A DNA stretch of 64,000 nt from Auanema rhodensis (lineage: Eukaryota > Nematoda > Chromadorea > Rhabditida > Rhabditidae): positions 3,410,001-3,474,000 of the forward strand of contig OZ059895.1 of the NCBI GenBank assembly GCA_964057225.1. The letters are read 5' to 3'. Within the stretch, counting starts at the first letter, position 1. Each line of letters begins with the position of its first letter. Shown one piece after another: positions 11,401 to 24,138 of the stretch. A program made the position numbers and the translations under genes. The notes beneath the pieces were generated by a model, which saw only the letters and a list, made by a program, of their open reading frames with translations, had not been told where the DNA came from and did no database searches.

Positions 11401-14400
11401 TGCTGCGTATAATTTATGGGTGTACAAAAATCAAAGTTCTTAATCAAAGTTTAAAAAACAAACTGAATAAAAGTTAGAAAATCTGAATTAAAATCTTTCC
11501 AACATAGTGTTCAACATATGATATATTACTATCTTTACAAGATAGATACAAAAAAATTGGAATGTGATCACATGTTCTGATGCTTTGAAGGGCATGTTTT
11601 ACTAGCCTACGTAGGAAAACATCCATTCAAGCAACAGAACTAGGAAAGATCCATGTCTGATTAGTCGGTCAGTTCATTATTTAAGGGTAACCTGTGCTGC
11701 GTATAATTTATGGGTGTACAAAAATCAAAGTTTATTACTATCTTTACAAGATAGATACAAAAAAATTGGAATCTGATCACATGTTCTGATGCTTTGAAGG
11801 GCATGTTTTACTAGCCTACGTAGGAAAACATCCGTTCAAGCAACAGAACTTGGGAAGATCCATGTCTGATTAGACGGTCAGTTCATTATTTAAGGGTAAC
11901 CTGTGCTGCGTATATTTTATGGGTGTACAAACAACAAGGTTCTTAATCAAAGTTTAGAAAACAAACTGAGTGAAAGTTGAAAAAATCTGAATTAAAATCT
12001 TTCCAACATAGTGTTCAACATATGATATATTACTATCTTTACAAGATAGATACAAAAAAATTGGAATGTGGTCACATGTTCTGATGCTTTGAAGGGCATG
12101 TTTTACTAGCCTACGTAGGAAAACATTCGTTCAAGCAACAGAACTTGGAAAGATCCATGTCTGATTAGTCGGTCATTTCATTATTTAAGGGTAACCTGTG
12201 CTGCGTATAATTTATGGGTGTACAAAAATCAAAGTTTATTACTATCTTTACAAGATAGATACAAAAAAATTGGAATGTGATCACATGTTCTGATGCTTTG
12301 AAGGGCATGTTTTACTAGCCTACGTAGGAAAACATCCATTCAAGCAACAGAACTTGGTAAGATCCATGTCTGATTAGACGGTCAGTTCATTATTTAAGGG
12401 TAACCTGTGCTGCGTATATTTTATGGGTGTACAAACAACAAGGTTCTTAATCAAAGTTTAGAAAACAAACTGAGTGAAAGTTGAAAAAATCTGAATTAAA
12501 ATCTTTCCAACATAGTGTTCAACATATGATATATTACTATCTTTACAAGATAGATACAAAAAAATTGGAATGTGATCACATGTTCTGATGCTTTGAAGGG
12601 CATGTTTTACTAGCCTACGTAGGAAAACATCCATTCAAGCAACAGAACTAGGAAAGATCCATGTCTGATTAGTCGGTCAGTTCATTATTTAAGGGTAACC
12701 TGTGCTGCGTATAATTTATGGGTGTACAAAAATCAAAGTTTATTACTATCTTTACAAGATAGATACAAAAAAATTGGAATCTGATCACATGTTCTGATGA
12801 TTTGAAGGGCATGTTTTACTAGCCTACGTAGGAAAACATCCGTTCAAGCAACAGAACTTGGGAAGATCCATGTCTGACTAGACGGTCAGTTCATTATTTA
12901 AGGGTAACCTGTGCTGCGTATATTTTATGGGTGTACAAACAACAAGGTTCTTAATCAAAGTTTAGAAAACAAACTGAGTGAAAGTTGAAAAAATCTGAAT
13001 TAAAATCTTTCCAACATAGTGTTCAACATATGATATATTACTATCTTTACAAGATAGATACAAAAAAATTGGAATGTGGTCACATGTTCTGATGCTTTGA
13101 AGGGCATGTTTTACTAGCCTACGTAGGAAAACATTCGTTCAAGCAACAGAACTTGGAAAGATCCATGTCTGATTAGTCGGTCATTTCATTATTTAAGGGT
13201 AACCTGTGCTGCGTATAATTTATGGGTGTACAAAAATCAAAGTTTATTACTATCTTTACAAGATAGATACAAAAAAATTGGAATGTGATCACATGTTCTG
13301 ATGCTTTGAAGGGCATGTTTTACTAGCCTACGTAGGAAAACATCCATTCAAGCAACAGAACTTGGTAAGATCCATGTCTGATTAGACGGTCAGTTCATTA
13401 TTTAAGGGTAACCTGTGCTGCGTATATTTTATGGGTGTACAAACAACAAGGTTCTTAATCAAAGTTTAGAAAACAAACTGAGTGAAAGTTGAAAAAATCT
13501 GAATTAAAATCTTTCCAACATAGTGTTCAACATATGATATATTACTATCTTTACAAGATAGATACAAAAAAATTGGAATGTGATCACATGTTCTGATGCT
13601 TTGAAGGGCATGTTTTACTAGCCTACGTAGGAAAACATCCGTTCAAGCAACAGAACTTGGGAAGATCCATGTCTGATTAGACGGTCAGTTCATTATTTAA
13701 GGGTAACCTGTGCTGCGTATAATTTATGGGTGTACAAAAATCAAAGTTTATTACTATCTTTACAAAATAGATACAAAAAAATTGGAATGTGATCACATGT
13801 TCTGATGTTTTGAAGGGCATGTTTTACTAGCCTACGTAGGAAAACATCCATTCAAGCAACAGAACTTGGTAAGATCCATGTCTGATTAGACGGTCAGTTC
13901 ATTATTTAAGGGTAACCTGTGCTGCGTATATTTTATGGGTGTACAAACAACAAGGTTCTTAATCAAAGTTTAGAAAACAAACTGAGTGAAAGTTGAAAAA
14001 ATCTGAATTAAAATCTTTCCAACATAGTGTTCAACATATGATATATTACTATCTTTACAAGATAGATACAAAAAAATTGGAATCTGATCACATGTTCTGA
14101 TGCTTTGAAGGGCATGTTTTACTAGCCTACGTAGGAAAACATCCGTTCAAGCAACAGAACTTGGGAAGATCCATGTCTGATTAGACGGTCAGTTCATTAT
14201 TTAAGGGTAACCTGTGCTGCGTATATTTTATGGGTGTACAAACAACAAGGTTCTTAATCAAAGTTTAGAAAACAAACTGAGTGAAAGTTGAAAAAATCTG
14301 AATTAAAATCTTTCCAACATAGTGTTCAACATATGATATATTACTATCTTTACAAGATAGATACAAAAAAATTGGAATGTGGTCACATGTTCTGATGCTT

Positions 14401-15664
14401 TGAAGGGCATGTTTTACTAGCCTACGTAGGAAAACATCCGTTTAAGCAACAGAACTTGGAAAGATCCATGTCTGATTAGTCGGTCAGTTCATTATTTAAG
14501 GGTAACCTGTGCTGCGTATAATTTATGGGTGTACAAAAATCAAAGTTTATTACTATCTTTACAAGATAGATACAAAAAAATTGGAATGTGATCACATGTT
14601 CTGATGCTTTGAAGGGCATGTTTTACTAGCCTACGTAGGAAAACATCCATTCAAGCAACAGAACTTGGTAAGATCCATGTCTGATTAGACGGTCAGTTCA
14701 TTATTTAAGGGTAACCTGTGCTGCGTATATTTTATGGGTGTACAAACAACAAGGTTCTTAATCAAAGTTTAGAAAACAAACTGAGTGAAAGTTGAAAAAA
14801 TCTGAATTAAAATCTTTCCAACATAGTGTTCAACATATGATATATTACTATCTTTACAAGATAGATACAAAAAAATTGGAATGTGATCACATGTTCTGAT
14901 GCTTTGAAGGGCATGTTTTACTAGCCTACGTAGGAAAACATCCGTTCAAGCAACAGAACTTGGGAAGATCCATGTCTGATTAGACGGTCAGTTCATTATT
15001 TAAGGGTAACCTGTGCTGCGTATAATTTATGGGTGTACAAAAATCAAAGTTTATTACTATCTTTACAAAATAGATACAAAAAAATTGGAATGTGATCACA
15101 TGTTCTGATGTTTTGAAGGGCATGTTTTACTAGCCTACGTAGGAAAACATCCATTCAAGCAACAGAACTTGGTAAGATCCATGTCTGATTAGACGGTCAG
15201 TTCATTATTTAAGGGTAATCTGTGCTGCGTATATTTTATGGGTGTACAAACAACAAGGTTCTTAATCAAAGTTTAGAAAACAAACTGAGTGAAAGTTGAA
15301 AAAATCTGAATTAAAATCTTTCCAACATAGTGTTCAACATATGATATATTACTATCTTTACAAGATAGATACAAAAAAATTGGAATCTGATCACATGTTC
15401 TGATGCTTTGAAGGGCATGTTTTACTAGCCTACGTAGGAAAACATCCGTTCAAGCAACAGAACTTGGGAAGATCCATGTCTGATTAGACGGTCAGTTCAT
15501 TATTTAAGGGTAACCTGTGCTGCGTATATTTTATGGGTGTACAAACAACAAGGTTCTTAATCAAAGTTTAGAAAACAAACTGAGTGAAAGTTGAAAAATC
15601 TGAATTAAAATCTTTCCAACATAGTGTTCAACATATGATATATTACTATCTTTACAAGATAGAT
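8441..15664. repeat. Region I unit, copy 2 (first 28 monomers)
   Basis: This is copy 1 shifted by 8440 bp, monomer for monomer, including rare markers: CAACCAAC at about 10917 (2477 in copy 1), TTTTACAAGCC at about 11094 (2654), AGTCGATCAG at about 11369 (2929), and the one-base shortened A-run at about 15592 (7152). The only differences I noticed are single bases near 9245, 12800, 12879 and 15219, so identity is very high, though I did not align every base. The match continues to about 15759 and then ends inside the Sh at 15665, where copy 1 has GGGAAG with AGACGG and copy 2 has GGAAAG with AGTCGG. Confidence 0.92.
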
Positions 15665-18600
15665 ACAAAAAAATTGGAATGTGGTCACATGTTCTGATGC
15701 TTTGAAGGGCATGTTTTACTAGCCTACGTAGGAAAACATCCGTTCAAGCAACAGAACTTGGAAAGATCCATGTCTGATTAGTCGGTCAGTTCATTATTTA
15801 AGGGTAACCTGTGCTGCGTATAATTTATGGGTGTACAAAAATTAAAGTTTATTACTATCTTTACAAGATAGATACAAAAAAATTGGAATGTGATCACATG
15901 TTCTGATGCTTTGAAGGGCATGTTTTACTAGCCTACGTAGGAAAACATCCATTCAAGCAACAGAACTTGGGAAGATCCATGTCTGATTAGACGGTCAGTT
16001 CATTATTTAAGGGTAACCTGTGCTGCGTATATTTTATGGGTGTACAAACAACAAGGTTCTTAATCAAAGTTTAGAAAACAAACTGAGTGAAAGTTGAAAA
16101 AATCTGAATTAAAATCTTTCCAACATAGTGTTCAACATATGATATATTACTATCTTTACAAGATAGATACAAAAAAATTGGAATGTGATCACATGTTCTG
16201 ATGCTTTGAAGGGCATGTTTTACTAGCCTACGTAGGAAAACATCCGTTCAAGCAACAGAACTTGGGAAGATCCATGTCTGATTAGACGGTCAGTTCATTA
16301 TTTAAGGGTAACCTGTGCTGCGTATAATTTATGGGTGTACAAAAATCAAAGTTCTTAATCAAAGTTTAAAAAACAAACTGAATAAAAGTTAGAAAATCTG
16401 AATTAAAATCTTTCCAACATAGTGTTCAACATATGATATATTACTATCTTTACAAAATAGATACAAAAAAATTGGAATGTGATCACATGTTCTGATGCTT
16501 TGAAGGGCATCTTTTACTAGCCTACGTAGGAAAACATCCATTCAACCAACAGAACTAGGAAAGATCCATGTCTGATTAGTCGGTCAGTTCATTATTTAAG
16601 GGTAACCTGTGCTGCGTATAATTTATGGGTGTACAAAAATCAAAGTTTATTACTATCTTTACAAGATAGATACAAAAAAATTGGAATGTGATCACATGTT
16701 CTGATGCTTTGAAGGGCATGTTTTACTAGCCTACGTAGGAAAACATCCATTCAAGCAACAGAACTTGGGAAGATCCATGTCTGATTAGACGGTCAGTTCA
16801 TTATTTAAGGGTAACCTGTGCTGCGTATATTTTATGGGTGTACAAACAACAAGGTTCTTAATCAAAGTTTAGAAAACAAACTGAGTGAAAGTTGAAAAAA
16901 TCTGAATTAAAATCTTTCCAACATAGTGTTCAACATATGATATATTACTATCTTTACAAGATAGATACAAAAAAATTGGAATGTGATCACATGTTCTGAT
17001 GCTTTGAAGGGCATGTTTTACTAGCCTACGTAGGAAAACATCCGTTCAAGCAACAGAACTTGGGAAGATCCATGTCTGATTAGACGGTCAATTCATTATT
17101 TAAGGGTAACCTGTGCTGCGTATAATTTATGGGTGTACAAAAATCAAAGTTTATTACTATCTTTACAAAATAGATACAAAAAAATTGGAATGTGATCACA
17201 TGTTCTGATGTTTTGAAGGGCATGTTTTACTAGCCTACGTAGGAAAACATCCATTCAAGCAACAGAACTTGGTAAGATCCATGTCTGATTAGACGGTCAG
17301 TTCATTATTTAAGGGTAACCTGTGCTGCGTATATTTTATGGGTGTACAAACAACAAGGTTCTTAATCAAAGTTTAGAAAACAAACTGAGTGAAAGTTGAA
17401 AAAATCTGAATTAAAATCTTTCCAACATAGTGTTCAACATATGATATATTACTATCTTTACAAGATAGATACAAAAAAATTGGAATCTGATCACATGTTC
17501 TGATGCTTTGAAGGGCATGTTTTACTAGCCTACGTAGGAAAACATCCGTTCAAGCAACAGAACTTGGGAAGATCCATGTCTGATTAGACGGTCAGTTCAT
17601 TATTTAAGGATAACCTGTGCTGCGTATATTTTATGGGTGTACAAACAACAAGGTTCTTAATCAAAGTTTAGAAAACAAACTGAGTGAAAGTTGAAAAAAT
17701 CTGAATTAAAATCTTTCCAACATAGTGTTCAACATATGATATATTACTATCTTTACAAGATAGATACAAAAAAATTGGAATGTGGTCACATGTTCTGATG
17801 CTTTGAAGGGCATGTTTTACTAGCCTACGTAGGAAAACATCCGTTCAAGCAACAGAACTTGGAAAGATCCATGTCTGATTAGTCGGTCAGTTCATTATTT
17901 AAGGGTAACCTGTGCTGCGTATAATTTATGGGTGTACAAAAATCAAAGTTTATTACTATCTTTACAAGATAGATACAAAAAAATTGGAATGTGATCACAT
18001 GTTCTGATGCTTTGAAGGGCATGTTTTACTAGCCTACGTAGGAAAACATCCATTCAAGCAACAGAACTTGGGAAGATCCATGTCTGATTAGACGGTCAGT
18101 TCATTATTTAAGGGTAACCTGTGCTGCGTATATTTTATGGGTGTACAAACAACAAGGTTCTTAATCAAAGTTTAGAAAACAAACTGAGTGAAAGTTGAAA
18201 AAATCTGAATTAAAATCTTTCCAACATAGTGTTCAACATATGATATATTACTATCTTTACAAGATAGATACAAAAAAATTGGAATGTGATCACATGTTCT
18301 GATGCTTTGAAGGGCATGTTTTACTAGCCTACGTAGGAAAACATCCGTTCAAACAACAGAACTTGGGAAGATCCATGTCTGATTAGACGGTCAGTTCATT
18401 ATTTAAGGGTAACCTGTGCTGCGTATAATTTATGGGTGTACAAAAATCAAAGTTCTTAATCAAAGTTTAAAAAACAAACTGAATAAAAGTTAGAAAATCT
18501 GAATTAAAATCTTTCCAACATAGTGTTCAACATATGATATATTACTATCTTTACAAAATAGATACAAAAAAATTGGAATGTGATCACATGTTCTGATGCT

Positions 18601-19067
18601 TTGAAGGGCATGTTTTACTAGCCTACGTAGGAAAACATCCATTCAACCAACAGAACTAGGAAAGATCCATGTCTGATTAGTCGGTCAGTTCATTATTTAA
18701 GGGTAACCTGTGCTGCGTATAATTTATGGGTGTACAAAAATCAAAGTTTATTACTATCTTTACAAGATAGATACAAAAAAATTGGAATGTGATCACATGT
18801 TCTGATGCTTTGAAGGGCATGTTTTACTAGCCTACGTAGGAAAACATCCATTCAAGCAACAGAACTTGGGAAGATCCATGTCTGATTAGACGGTCAGTTC
18901 ATTATTTAAGGGTAACCTGTGCTGCGTATATTTTATGGGTGTACAAACAACAAGGTTCTTAATCAAAGTTTAGAAAACAAACTGAGTGAAAGTTGAAAAA
19001 ATCTGAATTAAAATCTTTCCAACATAGTGTTCAACATATGATATATTACTATCTTTACAAGATAGAT
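15665..19067. repeat. Region II: 2101-bp, 8-monomer HOR
   Basis: After Sh 15665, the unit runs La 15874, Lb 16169, Sh 16463, La 16672, Sh 16967, La 17176, La 17471, Sh 17766. It repeats as La 17975, Lb 18270, Sh 18564, La 18773 and on into region III (Sh 19068, La 19277). Spacing is 2101 bp, equal to four 295s, one 294 and three 209s. The marker CAACCAAC recurs at about 16546 and 18647, and TCAATTCATT at about 17089 and 19190. Copies separate near 19370, where GGTAAG in copy 1 corresponds to GGGAAG in copy 2. Private changes of copy 1 include CATCTTTTAC near 16509 and AAGGATAACC near 17607. Confidence 0.88.
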
Positions 19068-20995
19068 ACAAAAAAATTGGAATGTGATCACATGTTCTGA
19101 TGCTTTGAAGGGCATGTTTTACTAGCCTACGTAGGAAAACATCCGTTCAAGCAACAGAACTTGGGAAGATCCATGTCTGATTAGACGGTCAATTCATTAT
19201 TTAAGGGTAACCTGTGCTGCGTATAATTTATGGGTGTACAAAAATCAAAGTTTATTACTATCTTTACAAAATAGATACAAAAAAATTGGAATGTGATCAC
19301 ATGTTCTGATGTTTTGAAGGGCATGTTTTACTAGCCTACGTAGGAAAACATCCATTCAAGCAACAGAACTTGGGAAGATCCATGTCTGATTAGACGGTCA
19401 GTTCATTATTTAAGGGTAACCTGTGCTGCGTATATTTTATGGGTGTACAAACAACAAGGTTCTTAATCAAAGTTTAGAAAACAAACTGAGTGAAAGTTGA
19501 AAAAATCTGAATTAAAATCTTTCCAACATAGTGTTCAACATATGATATATTACTATCTTTACAAGATAGATACAAAAAAATTGGAATGTGATCACATGTT
19601 CTGATGCTTTGAAGGGCATGTTTTACTAGCCTACGTAGGAAAACATCCGTTCAAGCAACAGAACTTGGGAAGATCCATGTCTGATTAAACGGTCAGTTCA
19701 TTATTTAAGGGTAACCTGTGCTGCGTATAATTTATGGGTGTACAAAAATCAAAGTTTATTACTATCTTTACAAAATAGATACAAAAAAATTGGAATGTGA
19801 TCACATGTTCTGATGTTTTGAAGGGCATGTTTTACTAGCCTACGTAGGAAAACATCCATTCAAGCAACAGAACTAGGAAAGATCCATGTCTGATTAGTCG
19901 GTCAGTTCATTATTTAAGGGTAACCTGTGCTGCGTATAATTTATGGGTGTACAAAAATCAAAGTTCTTAATCAAAGTTTAAAAAACAAACTGAATAAAAG
20001 TTAGAAAATCTGAATTAAAATCTTTCCAACATAGTGTTCAACATATGATATATTACTATCTTTACAAGATAGATACAAAAAAATTGGAATGTGATCACAT
20101 GTTCTGATGCTTTGAAGGGCATGTTTTACTAGCCTACGTAGGAAAACATCCATTCAAGCAACAGAACTAGGAAAGATCCATGTCTGATTAGTCGGTCAGT
20201 TCATTATTTAAGAGTAACCTGTGCGGCGTATAATTTATGGGTGTACAAAAATCAAAGTTTATTACTATCTTTACAAGATAGATACAAAAAAATTGGAATG
20301 TGATCACATGTTCTGATGCTTTGAAGGGCATGTTTTACTAGCCTACGTAGGAAAACATCCATTCAAGCAACAGAACTAGGAAAGATCCATGTCTGATTAG
20401 TCGGTCAGTTCATTATTTAAGGGTAACCTGTGCTGCGTATAATTTATGGGTGTACAAAAATCAAAGTTCTTAATCAAAGTTTAAAAAACAAACTGAATAA
20501 AAGTTAGAAAATCTGAATTAAAATCTTTCCAACATAGTGTTCAACATATGATATATTACTATCTTTACAAGATAGATACAAAAAAATTGGAATGTGATCA
20601 CATGTTCTGATGCTTTGAAGGGCATGTTTTACTAGCCTACGTAGGAAAACATCCATTCAAGCAACAGAACTAGGAAAGATCCATGTCTGATTAGTCGGTC
20701 AGTTCATTATTTAAGAGTAACCTGTGCGGCGTATAATTTATGGGTGTACAAAAATCAAAGTTTATTACTATCTTTACAAGATAGATACAAAAAAATTGGA
20801 ATGTGATCACATGTTCTGATGCTTTGAAGGGCATGTTTTACTAGCCTACGTAGGAAAACATCCATTCAAGCAACAGAACTAGGAAAGATCCATGTCTGAT
20901 TAGTCGGTCAGTTCATTATTTAAGAGTAACCTGTGCGGCGTATAATTTATGGGTGTACAAAAATCAAAGTTTATTACTATCTTTACAAGATAGAT
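19068..20995. repeat. Region III: 1928-bp tandem duplication, copy 1
   Basis: Order: Sh 19068, La 19277, Sh 19572, Lb 19781, Sh 20075, Lb 20284, Sh 20578, Sh 20787. Shared private markers with the next copy are TCAATTCATT in the first Sh, GATTAAACGG in the third monomer (about 19685) and GAGTAACCTGTGCGGCG in the last three Sh monomers. The first 300 bp or so also belong to the region II unit. Confidence 0.9.
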
Positions 20996-22923
20996 ACAAA
21001 AAAATTGGAATGTGATCACATGTTCTGATGCTTTGAAGGGCATGTTTTACTAGCCTACGTAGGAAAACATCCGTTCAAGCAACAGAACTTGGGAAGATCC
21101 ATGTCTGATTAGACGGTCAATTCATTATTTAAGGGTAACCTGTGCTGCGTATAATTTATGGGTGTACAAAAATCAAAGTTTATTACTATCTTTACAAAAT
21201 AGATACAAAAAAATTGGAATGTGATCACATGTTCTGATGTTTTGAAGGGCATGTTTTACTAGCCTACGTAGGAAAACATCCATTCAAGCAACAGAACTTG
21301 GGAAGATCCATGTCTGATTAGACGGTCAGTTCATTATTTAAGGGTAACCTGTGCTGCGTATATTTTATGGGTGTACAAACAACAAGGTTCTTAATCAAAG
21401 TTTAGAAAACAAACTGAGTGAAAGTTGAAAAAATCTGAATTAAAATCTTTCCAACATAGTGTTCAACATATGATATATTACTATCTTTACAAGATAGATA
21501 CAAAAAAATTGGAATGTGATCACATGTTCTGATGCTTTGAAGGGCATGTTTTACTAGCCTACGTAGGAAAACATCCGTTCAAGCAACAGAACTTGGGAAG
21601 ATCCATGTCTGATTAAACGGTCAGTTCATTATTTAAGGGTAACCTGTGCTGCGTATAATTTATGGGTGTACAAAAATCAAAGTTTATTACTATCTTTACA
21701 AAATAGATACAAAAAAATTGGAATGTGATCACATGTTCTGATGTTTTGAAGGGCATGTTTTACTAGCCTACGTAGGAAAACATCCATTCAAGCAACAGAA
21801 CTAGGAAAGATCCATGTCTGATTAGTCGGTCAGTTCATTATTTAAGGGTAACCTGTGCTGCGTATAATTTATGGGTGTACAAAAATCAAAGTTCTTAATC
21901 AAAGTTTAAAAAACAAACTGAATAAAAGTTAGAAAATCTGAATTAAAATCTTTCCAACATAGTGTTCAACATATGATATATTACTATCTTTACAAGATAG
22001 ATACAAAAAAATTGGAATGTGATCACATGTTCTGATGCTTTGAAGGGCATGTTTTACTAGCCTACGTAGGAAAACATCCATTCAAGCAACAGAACTAGGA
22101 AAGATCCATGTCTGATTAGTCGGTCAGTTCATTATTTAAGAGTAACCTGTGCGGCGTATAATTTATGGGTGTACAAAAATCAAAGTTTATTACTATCTTT
22201 ACAAGATAGATACAAAAAAATTGGAATGTGATCACATGTTCTGATGCTTTGAAGGGCATGTTTTACTAGCCTACGTAGGAAAACATCCATTCAAGCAACA
22301 GAACTAGGAAAGATCCATGTCTGATTAGTCGGTCAGTTCATTATTTAAGGGTAACCTGTGCTGCGTATAATTTATGGGTGTACAAAAATCAAAGTTCTTA
22401 ATCAAAGTTTAAAAAACAAACTGAATAAAAGTTAGAAAATCTGAATTAAAATCTTTCCAACATAGTGTTCAACATATGATATATTACTATCTTTACAAGA
22501 TAGATACAAAAAAATTGGAATGTGATCACATGTTCTGATGCTTTGAAGGGCATGTTTTACTAGCCTACGTAGGAAAACATCCATTCAAGCAACAGAACTA
22601 GGAAAGATCCATGTCTGATTAGTCGGTCAGTTCATTATTTAAGAGTAACCTGTGCGGCGTATAATTTATGGGTGTACAAAAATCAAAGTTTATTACTATC
22701 TTTACAAGATAGATACAAAAAAATTGGAATGTGATCACATGTTCTGATGCTTTGAAGGGCATGTTTTACTAGCCTACGTAGGAAAACATCCATTCAAGCA
22801 ACAGAACTAGGAAAGATCCATGTCTGATTAGTCGGTCAGTTCATTATTTAAGAGTAACCTGTGCGGCGTATAATTTATGGGTGTACAAAAATCAAAGTTT
22901 ATTACTATCTTTACAAGATAGAT
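20996..22923. repeat. Region III: 1928-bp tandem duplication, copy 2
   Basis: Order: Sh 20996, La 21205, Sh 21500, Lb 21709, Sh 22003, Lb 22212, Sh 22506, Sh 22715. Each monomer matches its partner 1928 bp upstream, including GATTAAACGG at about 21613 and the CGGCG marker in three Sh monomers. I noticed no difference between the copies by eye. Confidence 0.9.
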
Positions 22924-24138
22924 ACAAAAAAATTGGAATGTGATCACATGTTCTGATGCTTTGAAGGGCATGTTTTACTAGCCTACGTAGGAAAACATCC
23001 ATTCAAGCAACAGAACTAGGAAAGATCCATGTCTGATTAGTCGGTCAGTTCATTATTTAAGGGTAACCTGTGCTGCGTATAATTTATGGGTGTACAAAAA
23101 TCAAAGTTCTTAATCAAAGTTTAAAAAACAAACTGAATAAAAGTTAGAAAATCTGAATTAAAATCTTTCCAACATAGTGTTCAACATATGATATATTACT
23201 ATCTTTACAAGATAGATACAAAAAAATTGGAATGTGATCACATGTTCTGATGCTTTGAAGGGCATGTTTTACTAGCCTACGTAGGAAAACATCCATTCAA
23301 GCAACAGAACTAGGAAAGATCCATGTCTGATTAGTCGGTCAGTTCATTATTTAAGAGTAACCTGTGCGGCGTATAATTTATGGGTGTACAAAAATCAAAG
23401 TTTATTACTATCTTTACAAGATAGATACAAAAAAATTGGAATGTGATCACATGTTCTGATGCTTTGAAGGGCATGTTTTACTAGCCTACGTAGGAAAACA
23501 TCCATTCAAGCAACAGAACTAGGAAAGATCCATGTCTGATTAGTCGGTCAGTTCATTATTTAAGAGTAACCTGTGCGGCGTATAATTTATGGGTGTACAA
23601 AAATCAAAGTTTATTACTATCTTTACAAGATAGATACAAAAAAATTGGAATGTGATCACATGTTCTGATGCTTTGAAGGGCATGTTTTACTAGCCTACGT
23701 AGGAAAACATCCATTCAAGCAACAGAACTAGGAAAGATCCATGTCTGATTAGTCGGTCAGTTCATTATTTAAGGGTAACCTGTGCTGCGTATAATTTATG
23801 GGTGTACAAAAATCAAAGTTCTTAATCAAAGTTTAAAAAACAAACTGAATAAAAGTTAGAAAATCTGAATTAAAATCTTTCCAACATAGTGTTCAACATA
23901 TGATATATTACTATCTTTACAAGATAGATACAAAAAAATTGGAATGTGATCACATGTTCTGATGCTTTGAAGGGCATGTTTTACTAGCCTACGTAGGAAA
24001 ACATCCATTCAAGCAACAGAACTAGGAAAGATCCATGTCTGATTAGTCGGTCAGTTCATTATTTAAGAGTAACCTGTGCTGCGTATAATTTATGGGTGTA
24101 CAAAAATCAAAGTTTATTACTATCTTTACAAGATAGAT
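22212..24138. repeat. Region III: 712-bp Lb-Sh-Sh trimer
   Basis: Lb 22212, Sh 22506, Sh 22715 is followed by Lb 22924, Sh 23218, Sh 23427, and then by a variant tail Lb 23636, Sh 23930. The trimer is 294+209+209 = 712 bp. Both Sh monomers of each full trimer carry GTGCGGCG, a marker I saw only between about 20220 and 23580. An earlier trimer lies at 20284-20995 inside the 1928-bp unit. The last Sh (23930) keeps GAGTAACC but has GTGCTGCG. Confidence 0.9.
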
